A stretch of 36,920 bases of DNA from assembly GCA_035937135.1 (NCBI GenBank), contig DASYVL010000112.1, forward strand, positions 1 to 36,920, in the 5' to 3' direction. The notes under the pieces were generated by a model. The model had not been told where the DNA came from. It made no database searches and worked only from the letters and a program-made list of their open reading frames with translations. Made by a program: the position numbers and the translations under genes. Positions 15,699-26,564 of this stretch are shown piece after piece. Position 1 is the stretch's first letter, and each line of letters begins with the position of its first letter. The stretch is from Terriglobales bacterium (GTDB taxonomy: Bacteria > Acidobacteriota > Terriglobia > Terriglobales > Acidobacteriaceae).

Positions 15699-16154
15699 TT
15701 AACGGGATTCAACCGAAGCAGCCCCTACGACCTCGATCTCCTCATCCACGAAGTGCTTTTCCTCTTCGCTTTGGCCGGCCAGCTCGAAAGAGCAGGTGCG
15801 GCTGGCCCGCCCGCCTTCCACAGAGGTGATCACGTAGGAGCAGCCCGTCCAGTGCGCCTCGGCCAGGTCGGTCTCGGACCAGCGCGCCGGATGGTCGGGA
15901 TGCGAGTGGTAAAAGCCGACCACATCCTCCCCGCGCTCCCGCGCCTCGCGCTGGATGCGGAGCAGCTCCTTGGGGTCGATGTTGTAGCGGTTCTGCGGCG
16001 AGTCGCTGCGGGTGTTGCCGCAGCGCTCGACCGAGCTGACCCGACGCACCTCGGCTTCCAGCCGTCCCAGCAGCACCCCACAGCACTCGTTGGGGTAGGT
16101 TTCTTCCCCGTGGCGACGGAGGCCCTCCAGCGCGAATTGGGAGATTCTGAGCAT
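15699..16154 (-). CDS. mec: Mec-like JAMM/MPN+ metalloprotease
   Basis: This 151-residue zinc protease is of the JAB1/MPN+ (M67) type. The motif is complete: Glu23 in YPNECCGVLLG, and HSHPDHPARWSETD (His-x-His, then Ser and Asp). In mycobacteria the homologue Mec cleaves cysteine from the C terminus of CysO after sulfur transfer. The neighbouring cysO-like and moeZ-like genes make the same role likely here. In other bacteria, similar enzymes trim inactive C-terminal tails from ThiS/MoaD proteins; this CysO already ends in GG, so tail trimming is not needed. It is the first gene of the operon. The C-terminal ~20 residues are an acidic extension. Confidence 0.85.
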   Translation of the reverse strand: MLRISQFALEGLRRHGEETYPNECCGVLLGRLEAEVRRVSSVERCGNTRSDSPQNRYNIDPKELLRIQREARERGEDVVGFYHSHPDHPARWSETDLAEAHWTGCSYVITSVEGGRASRTCSFELAGQSEEEKHFVDEEIEVVGAASVESR

Positions 16155-16248
16155 CGCTCCTCAGTTCCCAGGGGACTTTTTTAGAGTCCTGTTGTCGAAT
16201 TCGTTACGGTCAAGCTAAGTCACTGGAAACACTACTATATAACCACCG

Positions 16249-16280
16249 CCGGTTGCCGGGGGCAAGCCCCTGGCCTACCA
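16249..16280. repeat. Short hairpin repeat upstream of mec
   Basis: GCCGGGGGCAAGCCCCTGGC folds as a GGGG/CCCC hairpin with outer GCC/GGC pairs. It lies in the 220-bp divergent region between mec and the gene at 16375, which otherwise holds an AT-rich patch (ACTACTATATAA, about 16231-16242) but no promoter that I would assign. Confidence 0.4.
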
Positions 16281-16374
16281 AAAAGTCCGCGTCCACGGGC
16301 AACGCCAGCCGTCTAAGGCTATATCGTATGGACTAGGCCGCTCGGGTGGACGGCGCAGTTTTCTAGGGAGAAAC

Positions 16375-16866
16375 ATGGGAATCTTCAGTAAACCAGAGCA
16401 GCGGGACTACGACCAGACGGTGGCCTACCTGCGCGAGCACGGCTTCGACCTGCTGGAGGCCCCGGCCACGGCCCACCGCATTTTCCTCAAGAAGCACAAC
16501 TGCTCGGCCGCCATCGAGAAGGACGAGCAGGGCGGCGTGCGCCTGTTCGCCAAGCCCGGCCACCTGATCGCGGGCGAGATCTCCAAGCTCATCGACCGCG
16601 GCTACCAGAAGTTCCTCATGACCTCGAAGAGCGAGGTCCCGGCCACCGCCGACCACCTGCGCGCCCTGCACCAGTTCAGCGAGGAGCTGAAGGAAGCCCT
16701 GGGCCAGACCAGCCTCTACAACGAGTCCTTGGGGACGGTGAGTGACCGCTACCAGTACGACCGCGTCGAGCACCGCGATGAGCCCGTTGCCGCCCGTCCT
16801 CCCAAAGCCTGGGAGGCGGAACCCGTCGCCGCCGCCAAGTCCTCCTCCGGCAAGCGCCGCGCCTGA
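16375..16866 (+). CDS. Conserved hypothetical cytosolic protein
   Basis: I do not recognise this 163-residue protein. It has no signal peptide or membrane helix. The N-terminal ~110 residues look like a compact alpha/beta domain (MGIFSKPEQRDYDQTVAYL, ATAHRIFLKKHNC, GVRLFAKPGHLIAGEISKL, YQKFLMTSKSEVPATADHL). A helical stretch follows (LHQFSEELKEALGQTSLYN) and then a Pro/Ala/Lys-rich tail. GGGAGAAAC before the ATG is a good ribosome site, and codon use matches the neighbours, so it is a real gene. Spacing suggests its own promoter. Confidence 0.7.
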   Translation: MGIFSKPEQRDYDQTVAYLREHGFDLLEAPATAHRIFLKKHNCSAAIEKDEQGGVRLFAKPGHLIAGEISKLIDRGYQKFLMTSKSEVPATADHLRALHQFSEELKEALGQTSLYNESLGTVSDRYQYDRVEHRDEPVAARPPKAWEAEPVAAAKSSSGKRRA

Positions 16867-16872
16867 AGAGCC

Positions 16873-16905
16873 AGTTCTCGGTTCCCAGTACTCAGTTCCC
16901 AGTAC
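16873..16905. repeat. Direct repeat of GTTCCCAGTA
   Basis: GTTCTCG is followed by two copies of GTTCCCAGTA separated by CTCA. This simple repeat just after the stop at 16866 resembles the degenerate 'ggttcccagtactcagt' tracts seen between acidobacterial genes. It has no stem and no clear function. Confidence 0.5.
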
Positions 16906-16923
16906 AATCTTCCGTGGATTGAA

Positions 16924-17000
16924 ATGCCGGCCACGGACTCCATCATCACCGCCGCCCAGCAACCGCTCGGCCAGGTCGCTTGGTTCGACCTCAGCGACCC
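16924..17000 (+). pseudogene. Possible 5' fragment of a VOC-fold (glyoxalase-like) gene
   Basis: From the ATG at 16924 the frame reads MPATDSIITAAQQPLGQVAW and then FDLSDP, with codon choice typical of this genome. It loses protein-like character near 17000, exactly where the oppositely oriented GIY-YIG gene ends. 'GQVAWFDL' resembles the first beta strand of VOC-family proteins. No continuation is found to the right; the cyclase gene begins at 17462. It may be the remnant of a gene interrupted by the GIY-YIG segment. It may instead be chance coding on the strand opposite a decayed GIY-YIG tail. Confidence 0.3.
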
Positions 17001-17218
17001 GGCCTCCAGCCCTTCAACTGCTTCTCGCGGCGGATTGCTTTCAAGACACTGTCGAAGCTCTCGTAGTAGACAAGACGTGTGCAGTGGTACTTGCTGCTGA
17101 AGCCTTCGATCTCTCCTGCTCTATGTTGACGGACGCGAACTTCGAGATCATTGGTAATGCCAAGGTAGAGAGTGCCGGTTCTGCTGGTCACGATGTAGAC
17201 CCAGAACTTCCGATGCAT
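16991..17218 (-). CDS. GIY-YIG family endonuclease-like protein, C-terminally truncated
   Basis: This small protein (75 residues from the ATG at 17218; the frame is open to 17242) has the GIY-YIG core: WVYIVTSRTGTLYLGITNDL with the two Tyr motifs, Arg in RVRQHRAG, and REKQLKGW. Free-standing relatives are usually ~90-100 residues and continue after 'KGWRR.KK.aLI...NP.W.DLs'. Here the protein stops at KGWRPGR. The next bases still read partly like a shifted '(S)NP.SDLA' end, so the 3' end has suffered an insertion or deletion. It is flanked on its 5' side by 'CGCTCAGGATGACA' repeats, a common setting for such genes. Activity is doubtful. Confidence 0.7.
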   Translation of the reverse strand: MHRKFWVYIVTSRTGTLYLGITNDLEVRVRQHRAGEIEGFSSKYHCTRLVYYESFDSVLKAIRREKQLKGWRPGR

Positions 17219-17264
17219 CGTCAGAGTGCCTTGGGGCGGCATCGTAGCACGGGCATGGCGGGGG

Positions 17265-17440
17265 TCCTTCGACTCGGCGCTCGCACGCTCGCGCCTCGCT
17301 CAGGATGACAAAGCTAGACCCTAGCTCCTTCCCCTTCGACTTCGCTCAGGGTCAGGATTTCGGCAGCGGGCTCAGACGCCCGCTGAACGCCTCAACTTCG
17401 ACTCGCCCGTCCACGGGCGGGCTCGCTCAGGATGACAGCC
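17265..17440. repeat. Cluster of dispersed 'CGCTCAGGATGAC' repeats
   Basis: Two copies of CTCGCTCAGGATGACA (17295-17310 and 17422-17437) and one diverged copy (CTTCGACTTCGCTCAGGGTC, 17334-17353) lie between the GIY-YIG gene and the cyclase stop. The same sequence forms both arms of the palindrome at 22233-22284. GCGGGCTCAGACGCCCGC and GCCCGTCCACGGGC make further small hairpins. This is a typical landing site for mobile palindromic repeats. Confidence 0.65.
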
Positions 17441-17461
17441 GTTAAGGGTGGGGGTTTCCCC

Positions 17462-19132
17462 TCACGCCGCCCCTACCCAGCGCACGATGAACACCAAGAG
17501 CGGCAGGGACTTGCCCTTGACCAGCAGCGGCGGCATGGGAGCGCAATCGAAGCCGTCGCCGAGTTCGGCGGCGGTCGTGTCCGTGATCAGGATCTGGCCT
17601 CCGGCGGCGTGTGAGACCAGGCGCGAGGCCACGTTGACGGTGTCGCCGATCACGGTGTAGTCCAGGCGCCGCGGCGAGCCGATGTTCCCGGCGGTGACGA
17701 TCCCCGTGCTCACCCCGATGCCCACCTTCAGTTCCGGCCACTGGCGCGCGACGGAGTCGCGGTTCAGTTCCAGCACCAGCCTCTGGATGGCGATGGCGGC
17801 GCCGACCGCGTTGGCGGCGTCTTTCCCCTTGGAGATGGGCGCGCCGAACACCGCCAGCAGGCCGTCGCCCAGGTACTTGTCCAGCGTCCCGCCGTGGTCG
17901 AAGACCACGTCCGTCATGCGGGTGAAGAGTTCGTTCAGGATCTCCACCACCTTCTCCGGCGCCAGTTGCTCGGAGATGCTGGTGAAGCCGCGGATGTCGC
18001 AGAACAGCACGCTGACCTTCTGATTGACGCCGCCCAGGCGCACGTTGGGGTCGGCGGCGATCATCTCCACCACGTCCGGGGAGAGGAAGCGCTCGAGCGC
18101 CGAGCGGTGCAGCGCCTGCTCGGCCAGTTGCTGGCGCGCCAGCGCCGAGGCCAGGGCGGAGGCCGCTTGCGCCCCCACCAGTGCGAAGACGTTCAACTCC
18201 TCTTCGCTGAAGGCGAATTTCTTTTCCAGGTTGTCCACGTAGAGCAGGCCCAGCAGCCGGCCGGATTCGACGCCGGATTCGACCAAAGGCGCGCACATGG
18301 CGGAGCGCAAGCCGGAGATCTTCACGCTCTCGCTTCCCTGGAAGCGCTCGTCGGCTGCGGCGTCGGCGATCAGGATGGGAACCTTCTCCTGGCGGATGCG
18401 CTCCAGGATGGAGCGGCCCAGGATGATGCGCGGCTGCTCCTGGGCGGGCCGGCGGCGATGCGTCTTCTCACCGGCATGGCGCGAGGCGCCACGGCGGGTA
18501 CCGGAGCGGTAGTGCACCTCGGTCTGCCGCGAGACTTCGCCGGCCGCGTCGAAGAACATCATGAAGCCGCGCTCCACGCCCTCGATGCGGAAGGCCAGCG
18601 CCATCACCTCCTCGGCCAGGTCGTCGAGCAAAAGCGTCGAGTTCAGCGCCTTGCCGGCGTCGTAGAGCACCGTCAGCAGGTACTTCTCCTGCTCCAGTTG
18701 ACGGATGCGCTCCACCAGCTCGGCCGAGGTCCCGCTGGGCGCCTTGACAGAGCGCAAACCCCGGCCGGTGTCGCGGCCTTCGAGCACGTCGCGCAGGGTG
18801 GCGGGAATCTCCGCTTTGCGGATGACCACCGGGGCGATGTCGGTGGACTCGAACTTGAGCTCGTAGACGCCGACCTTCACCCGGTCTCCGTACACCAGCG
18901 CGGTTTCCGTGGAGATAGTTTTCCCGTTCACCACCACGCCGTTGGTGCTGCTGCGGTCGGCGACCAGCACGTCGCCATTCTTCTCCTGCTTGAACACGGC
19001 ATGGAAGCGGGAGACGCTCTCGTCATCCAGCACCAGGTCGTTGGCGCTGCCGCGCCCGATGGTGACCACCGGCTTGGCCAGCTCCAGGATGCCAATGGCG
19101 CCGTCCGGGGAAGAGATGATGAGGCGAGCCAT
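17462..19132 (-). CDS. FHA-GAF-class III adenylate cyclase
   Basis: This 556-residue cytosolic signalling enzyme has an N-terminal FHA domain (about 1-100: TIGRGSANDLVLDDESVSRF, then DRSSTNGVVVNGK), which binds phosphothreonine. A GAF domain (about 165-330) and a class III nucleotide cyclase domain (about 365-545) follow. The cyclase has both metal aspartates (LFCDIRGFTSIS and LGDGLLAVFG), the adenine-selecting Lys in LDKYLGDG and Asp in RRLDYTVIGD, and the transition-state Asn/Arg in GDTVNVASRL. It should therefore make cAMP. It starts 15 bp after the stop of a Ser/Thr kinase gene. The likely arrangement is that the kinase phosphorylates a protein, possibly itself, that the FHA domain reads. 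I see no cAMP receptor in the window. Confidence 0.93.
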   Translation of the reverse strand: MARLIISSPDGAIGILELAKPVVTIGRGSANDLVLDDESVSRFHAVFKQEKNGDVLVADRSSTNGVVVNGKTISTETALVYGDRVKVGVYELKFESTDIAPVVIRKAEIPATLRDVLEGRDTGRGLRSVKAPSGTSAELVERIRQLEQEKYLLTVLYDAGKALNSTLLLDDLAEEVMALAFRIEGVERGFMMFFDAAGEVSRQTEVHYRSGTRRGASRHAGEKTHRRRPAQEQPRIILGRSILERIRQEKVPILIADAAADERFQGSESVKISGLRSAMCAPLVESGVESGRLLGLLYVDNLEKKFAFSEEELNVFALVGAQAASALASALARQQLAEQALHRSALERFLSPDVVEMIAADPNVRLGGVNQKVSVLFCDIRGFTSISEQLAPEKVVEILNELFTRMTDVVFDHGGTLDKYLGDGLLAVFGAPISKGKDAANAVGAAIAIQRLVLELNRDSVARQWPELKVGIGVSTGIVTAGNIGSPRRLDYTVIGDTVNVASRLVSHAAGGQILITDTTAAELGDGFDCAPMPPLLVKGKSLPLLVFIVRWVGAA

Positions 19133-19147
19133 GGCAGGCTTTGGGGG

Positions 19148-21163
<2,016 letters not shown>

Positions 21164-21276
21164 GGTGGAACCTGGGCGTAACCTCCAGCGGCGGTCCCCC
21201 AGCGGCCTGGGCCGAAAGGAGGGAATCAAAAATACAGTAATTTCGAAGGGCCCGTCAACGCGGCGAGGGCGCCATA

Positions 21277-22149
21277 TCAGCGCGGGCTGCGCTGCAGTTC
21301 GCGGTAGGCTTCGCTCTTGGAGACGCCCATCTCCCGGGCCACCACCTTGAGCGCCGCCTTTTCATCCAGCTGGCGCTCCTGCATCACTTCCTGCAGCCGG
21401 ATGCGGACGCTCTTCTTTTTCGTTAGCTCGACCGGGACCGGCCCGCCGCCTGCGTCCTCGGCGGCCCGCACCAGCAGCGTGATCTCGCCCTTGATCTCCC
21501 GCTCCTGCAACTGCTTCAACAGGTCGCCGGCGTGTCCGCGCAGGAACTCTTCGTGCAGCTTGGTGACTTCGCGCGCGATCACCACCTGGCGCGCGGGACC
21601 CAGCACCTCCACCAGGTCGGCGAGGGTTTCCTTCAACCGGTGGGGCGCCTCGTAGAAGATCTGGGTTCGGGGCGAGTCGCGGAAGTGCTCCAGCTCCTTG
21701 AGCCGGGCGCCGCGCCTGGCTGGCAGGAAGCCGCCGAAACGGAAGGAGTCGGTGGGCAGGCCGCTCGCCGCCAGCGCCGCCACGAAGGCCGACGCGCCGG
21801 GAATCGGCACCACGGGAATGCCGTGGCGGATGGCGAGGGAGATCAGCCGATAGCCCGGGTCGGAGATGCCCGGCATGCCGGCATCGGAGACCAGCGCCAC
21901 CTTGGCGCCTTCCTCCAGTTCCACCAGCAGCCCGGCGGCCCGCGTCATCTCGTTGTGCTCGTGGTAGCTCACCGTGCGGGTGGTGACGCCGTAGTGGTTC
22001 AGCAGCTTCTGCGTCTGCCGCGTGTCTTCGCAGGCGATCACATCCGCGTCCTTCAGGATACGCAGCGCGCGCAGCGTGATGTCTTCCAGGTTGCCGATGG
22101 GCGTGGCCACCAGGTAGAGCACGCCGCCGGATTGCTCCTGCGCTTTCAT
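21277..22149 (-). CDS. rsmI: 16S rRNA 2'-O-methyltransferase RsmI (C1402)
   Basis: RsmI methylates the ribose of C1402 in the 16S rRNA decoding centre using SAM. The 290-residue protein has the tetrapyrrole-methylase fold with family motifs VATPIGNLEDITLRAL, ACEDTRQTQKLL, VSDAGMPGISDPGY, PIPGASAFVAAL and FGGFLP. The C-terminal helix-turn-helix-like part (LKVVAREMGVSKSEAYREL) is complete. The start ATG is followed by MKAQEQSGGVLYLVATPIGN, the expected N terminus. It lies 113 bp upstream of the kinase gene on the same strand and probably has its own signals. The other strand carries a repeat at 22233. Confidence 0.96.
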   Translation of the reverse strand: MKAQEQSGGVLYLVATPIGNLEDITLRALRILKDADVIACEDTRQTQKLLNHYGVTTRTVSYHEHNEMTRAAGLLVELEEGAKVALVSDAGMPGISDPGYRLISLAIRHGIPVVPIPGASAFVAALAASGLPTDSFRFGGFLPARRGARLKELEHFRDSPRTQIFYEAPHRLKETLADLVEVLGPARQVVIAREVTKLHEEFLRGHAGDLLKQLQEREIKGEITLLVRAAEDAGGGPVPVELTKKKSVRIRLQEVMQERQLDEKAALKVVAREMGVSKSEAYRELQRSPR

Positions 22150-22232
22150 CGAGCAAAGTTTACACCGCCGCCCTACATCCCAAGCGCATCGAGGGAACCC
22201 TATGCGAGCTATCGCAGCAACCCTTATAACAA

Positions 22233-22284
22233 TGTCATCCTGAGCGAGGCGCGAGCGGGCGCCAGCGCCTCGCTCAGGATGACA
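22233..22284. repeat. Perfect 20-bp inverted repeat
   Basis: TGTCATCCTGAGCGAGGCGC (22233-22252) and its exact reverse complement (22265-22284) flank 12 bases. The arms carry the same 'CGCTCAGGATGACA' core as the copies near 17.3-17.4 kb. It sits between the divergent rsmI and FmdB-like genes. It is too far from either stop to be their terminator, so I read it as a mobile palindromic repeat. Confidence 0.75.
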
Positions 22285-22345
22285 GCAACGAAGTTACAAC
22301 GGCAGAGAGCCGGTCTAGAATGAGCCGAGCGAAGGAACTCAAGCG

Positions 22346-22678
22346 ATGCCCATGTACGAGTATCAGTGCCGGAAGTGCAAGCATCGCTTCGAGCGCATCC
22401 GGAAGTTCTCTGACCGGGCACTGAAGACCTGCCCGGAGTGTGGCGGCAGGCTGGAACAGCTGGTTTCGGCTTCGTCGGTGAGATTTAAAGGCTCCGGCTG
22501 GTACGCGACCGACTACCCGAGCAAGGGCTCCGGCAAGAGCTCGGGAGAAGGCGCGGGCGAGAAAGCCGGCAGCGAGAAGGCCGGCAGCGAGAGCTCCTCC
22601 GCCGGATCAGAGACCAAGCCGGAAGCCAAGCCCAAGACCGAGACTTTTCCCAAGAAATCCCAAGACAAGAAGAAGTGA
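22346..22678 (+). CDS. FmdB/CxxC_CxxC_SSSS-type zinc-ribbon protein
   Basis: This 110-residue protein starts with an FmdB-type zinc ribbon: MPMYEYQCRKCKHRFER and TCPECGGRLEQLVSASSVRF hold the two CxxC knuckles, followed by FKGSGWYATDY. The family is common as a putative regulator or small metal-binding protein, and its biochemical role is not settled. The remaining ~55 residues are low-complexity Gly/Ser/Lys/Glu. GAAGGAAC lies before the ATG. It converges with clpB, with seven bases between the stops. Confidence 0.88.
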   Translation: MPMYEYQCRKCKHRFERIRKFSDRALKTCPECGGRLEQLVSASSVRFKGSGWYATDYPSKGSGKSSGEGAGEKAGSEKAGSESSSAGSETKPEAKPKTETFPKKSQDKKK

Positions 22679-22685
22679 GCCGCCC

Positions 22686-24194
<1,509 letters not shown>

Positions 24195-24297
24195 GGCTCA
24201 CCTTCCTTAGAATCTCCTGAACCAACAATGCAAGAACCGGGAGGCCGAACCACGTGGGTCCGGACTCCGCGCTAAGCGCATGGTCAACACTTAATTT

Positions 24298-24326
24298 ATA
24301 ATAGAATATGAGTGTGTTACTGTCAA
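24298..24326 (-). promoter_or_regulatory. Near-consensus sigma-70 promoter of clpB
   Basis: On the minus strand TTGACA (24326-24321) and TATTAT (24303-24298) are separated by exactly 17 bp. The first box is perfect and the second differs at one base. It lies in an AT-rich island (about 24285-24385) that stands out in this GC-rich DNA. Transcription would start near 24291, leaving a ~97-nt leader. I find no CIRCE, HAIR or sigma-32 type element, so control by a classical heat-shock regulator is not evident. Confidence 0.75.
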
Positions 24327-24328
24327 TG

Positions 24329-24343
24329 TTATACTATGTATAA
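24329..24343. promoter_or_regulatory. Perfect palindrome abutting the clpB -35 box
   Basis: TTATAC-TAT-GTATAA is a perfect 6-bp inverted repeat with a 3-bp spacer, two bases upstream of the clpB -35 box. Its size and position would suit a dimeric regulator. It lies between clpB and the end of rlmI. In AT-rich DNA such a palindrome can also arise by chance. Confidence 0.35.
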
Positions 24344-24351
24344 TGTTTTCA

Positions 24352-25533
24352 TTAGCTTACAACAATAATTATGCACTTAAGGTAGGATGTTTCCGGCACC
24401 GTAAGCAGGACCGGGTGGTCCTTGGACTGGCCCCGCTTTTCGAGCACCCGGGCGGTCCGATGGGCGTCGGCGGCGGCCGCGGCTACGACCTCTATGTAGT
24501 CGGCCTCGCTCAGGTGGTAGGAGCAGGAGCAAGTGACCAGGATCCCGCCGGGGCGCAGCATCTTCAGAGCGCGCAGGTTGAGTTCCTTGTAGCCCCGCAG
24601 GGCGGTCTCCACGGTGGTCTTCGATTTGGCAAAGGCGGGCGGGTCGAGAATGACGGTGTCGTACTGGCGGCCGGCGGCGGCATAGTCCTTCAGCAGGTCG
24701 AAGGCGTTGGCTTCGATCCACTCGATCTCCTTGGCGGAAGAAGACGCGCGGTTCAACTCCTCATTGCGCTCCGCCATCTCCAGCGCCGGACGCGAGCTGT
24801 CCACGCCGGTGACGCTCTCGCACCCCCGCGCCAGGTGCAGGGCGAATCCTCCCTGGTAGCAGAAGACGTCGAGCGCTTGTCCGCGCGCGTAGCCGGCGGC
24901 GGCGGCGTAGTTCTCCCGCTGGTCAAGGAAGGCGCCGGTCTTCTGGCCTTCTCCCGCCCGGTAATGAAAGCGGACGCCGTTCATAGTGAAGATGGTTGCG
25001 TCCTTCTCCCCCGCCAGCAGCCCGCCCTCCGACTCGGGCAGTTGCTCCAGTTTGCGGATGCGCGCATCCACCCGTTCCACCACGCCCGCGGGCGAGAACT
25101 CTTCCCCTAGCGCCGCTACCACGGTGGCTTTGACTTCCGGCTGGTCCATGGCCTGGGTGAGCGCCTGCAGACAGAGCACGTCGTTGTAGCGGTCCACGAT
25201 CAGGCCGGGCAGGGCGTCGGCCTCGCTGAAGACCACGCGATATGCGTCGCTCCCCTCGACCACCCGGCGCCGGTACTCGGCGGCCGCGCGGATGCGTTCA
25301 CGGATGAGCTCGAGGAGCGCGGCTTCGTCCGCTACCGGCCCGGTGGAGATCATGCGCAAGGCGATCTGCGAGGCGCTGCTATAGAGAGCGGTTCCCAGAG
25401 TGTTGCCGCGCGGGTCGCGCACGCTGACCCGCGCTCCGGGCGGCAGGCTGGAGGCGGAGGCCAGGTCGGAGCGATAGACCCAGACGTGCCCGGCGCGCAG
25501 GCGCGCGGCAGCCCGCGCCCGCACCTCGATCAC
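24352..25533 (-). CDS. rlmI: RlmI-like 23S rRNA (cytosine-5) methyltransferase
   Basis: This 393-residue SAM-dependent methyltransferase has an N-terminal PUA domain (about 1-75, ARLRAGHVWVYRSDL), a linking domain (VDRYNDVLCLQALTQAMD), and a Rossmann fold with FLDQRENYAAAA and ALDVFCYQGGFALHLARG. The catalytic region has LDPPAFAKSK and CSCSYHLS. E. coli RlmI methylates C1962 of 23S rRNA; the same target is inferred. The start codon here is GTG at 25533. In-frame codons just upstream read KHANDNPV without ATG, GTG or TTG, so a CTG start is conceivable. The gene follows the TPR gene by 20 bp. Its last codons lie in the AT-rich island (CIIIVVS) but the C terminus looks complete. Confidence 0.9.
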   Translation of the reverse strand: MIEVRARAAARLRAGHVWVYRSDLASASSLPPGARVSVRDPRGNTLGTALYSSASQIALRMISTGPVADEAALLELIRERIRAAAEYRRRVVEGSDAYRVVFSEADALPGLIVDRYNDVLCLQALTQAMDQPEVKATVVAALGEEFSPAGVVERVDARIRKLEQLPESEGGLLAGEKDATIFTMNGVRFHYRAGEGQKTGAFLDQRENYAAAAGYARGQALDVFCYQGGFALHLARGCESVTGVDSSRPALEMAERNEELNRASSSAKEIEWIEANAFDLLKDYAAAGRQYDTVILDPPAFAKSKTTVETALRGYKELNLRALKMLRPGGILVTCSCSYHLSEADYIEVVAAAAADAHRTARVLEKRGQSKDHPVLLTVPETSYLKCIIIVVS

Positions 25534-25553
25534 AGGATTGTCGTTGGCGTGCT

Positions 25554-26555
25554 TCAGTGGGGGATCTGGGTCTGCAGGGCCTGCAACCCGGCGCGCGCGC
25601 TCTCGGCCGCCGACCCGGTCGGGGATTCCTGCAGGTAGAGTTGGTACTCCGCCGCCTCCGCGGGCCGCTTCAAGGCCTCCAGCGCCCGGGCCGCGATCAG
25701 GTGCACCAGGGTGAACTGCGAGTGCTCCAAATTGTGGACTCGGCGCGCCGTGGCCACCGATTCTTCCAGCTTGCCCAGCAGCAGTTGGGTGTTGGCCAGG
25801 TGCAGCAGGGTGTCCGGGTTCATGGGATCGCCGGCCAGCGACTTGTTGAGCAGATCTTCCGCTTCGCGATATCGCTTCTCGTTATAGGCAATCAGCCCCA
25901 GGTTCTGCGCGGCGTCGGGCAGGTGGTCGTCGAGACGGAGGGCGGCCTCAAACGCCTGGCGTCCGCGTGCCGGCGCCCCGGTGTTCATGAACGCCACGCC
26001 CAGGCCGTTCGAGGCGCGCGCATACTGCGGATAGATCGCCAGGGCCTTCTCGAAGCGCACCTTGGCTTCCGGCCAGTTCTTCAGGTTCAAAGCTGTCATG
26101 CCCGCGTCATACTCCTTGCGCGCGCCGTCCGGGACGTTCAGCTCCACGGCTGAGACCGGCGGCCCCGAACCGAGCGCAACCACCCCCGCGGAGTCCTTGG
26201 CCTCCACCCGCACGAATTCAAAGTGCGTCCCCTCGCCTCGGGAGATCAGGAAGTTATTGGTGGTGACGTCCTCAATGCCGACGCCACTGACCCTCAGGCG
26301 GTAGTAGCCGGGACGAATTCGCGAGAAAATGGCTTGCCCCGTGTCATCGGTGAACCCTTGTGAAACAGACAGCTCATTACTGGTGACCAACTCCACCCGC
26401 AATCCCATAGAAACTTCCCGGTCATTGGCGTAGGTGACCCGCACTTTCAAGTCCGTGAAGGTGGTCGGGTCGGAGGGCGTGAGCTGCGCCGCGACCGGGG
26501 CGGCGAGGAACAGAACCGCCAGGGCCAATTCAAGGAACCGCGTTTTCCTTTGCAT
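25554..26555 (-). CDS. Secreted TPR protein with carboxypeptidase-regulatory-like domain
   Basis: This 333-residue exported protein has a signal peptide (MQRKTRFLELALAVLFLAAP, cleavage near VAAQ). A beta-sandwich domain (about 35-115) resembles the carboxypeptidase regulatory/transthyretin fold (DTGQAIFSRIRPGYYRLRVSG). At least four tetratricopeptide repeats follow from about 145 (KEYDAGMTALNLKNWPEAKV, ARASNGLGVAFMNTG, DAAQNLGLIAYNEKRYREAE, DTLLHLANTQLLLGKLEESV). Such proteins act as scaffolds in the periplasm or outer membrane; the partner is unknown. It lies nine bases after the zinc-ribbon gene and 20 bp before rlmI, so the three are probably one operon, although the functions do not explain each other. 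Confidence 0.85.
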   Translation of the reverse strand: MQRKTRFLELALAVLFLAAPVAAQLTPSDPTTFTDLKVRVTYANDREVSMGLRVELVTSNELSVSQGFTDDTGQAIFSRIRPGYYRLRVSGVGIEDVTTNNFLISRGEGTHFEFVRVEAKDSAGVVALGSGPPVSAVELNVPDGARKEYDAGMTALNLKNWPEAKVRFEKALAIYPQYARASNGLGVAFMNTGAPARGRQAFEAALRLDDHLPDAAQNLGLIAYNEKRYREAEDLLNKSLAGDPMNPDTLLHLANTQLLLGKLEESVATARRVHNLEHSQFTLVHLIAARALEALKRPAEAAEYQLYLQESPTGSAAESARAGLQALQTQIPH

Positions 26556-26564
26556 AAATGCCTC

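Noticed and set aside
16156-16184. Hairpin AGTTCC/GGGACT followed by T6 on the plus strand
   Set aside because: The stem is six base pairs with a three-base loop, and no plus-strand gene ends nearby. It more likely belongs to the mec leader.
24195-24351. Heat-shock elements (CIRCE, HAIR, sigma-32 boxes) for clpB
   Set aside because: I looked for TTAGCACTC-N9-GAGTGCTAA, CTTGAGT-N7-ACTCAAG and CTTGAA/CCCCAT patterns and found no convincing match.
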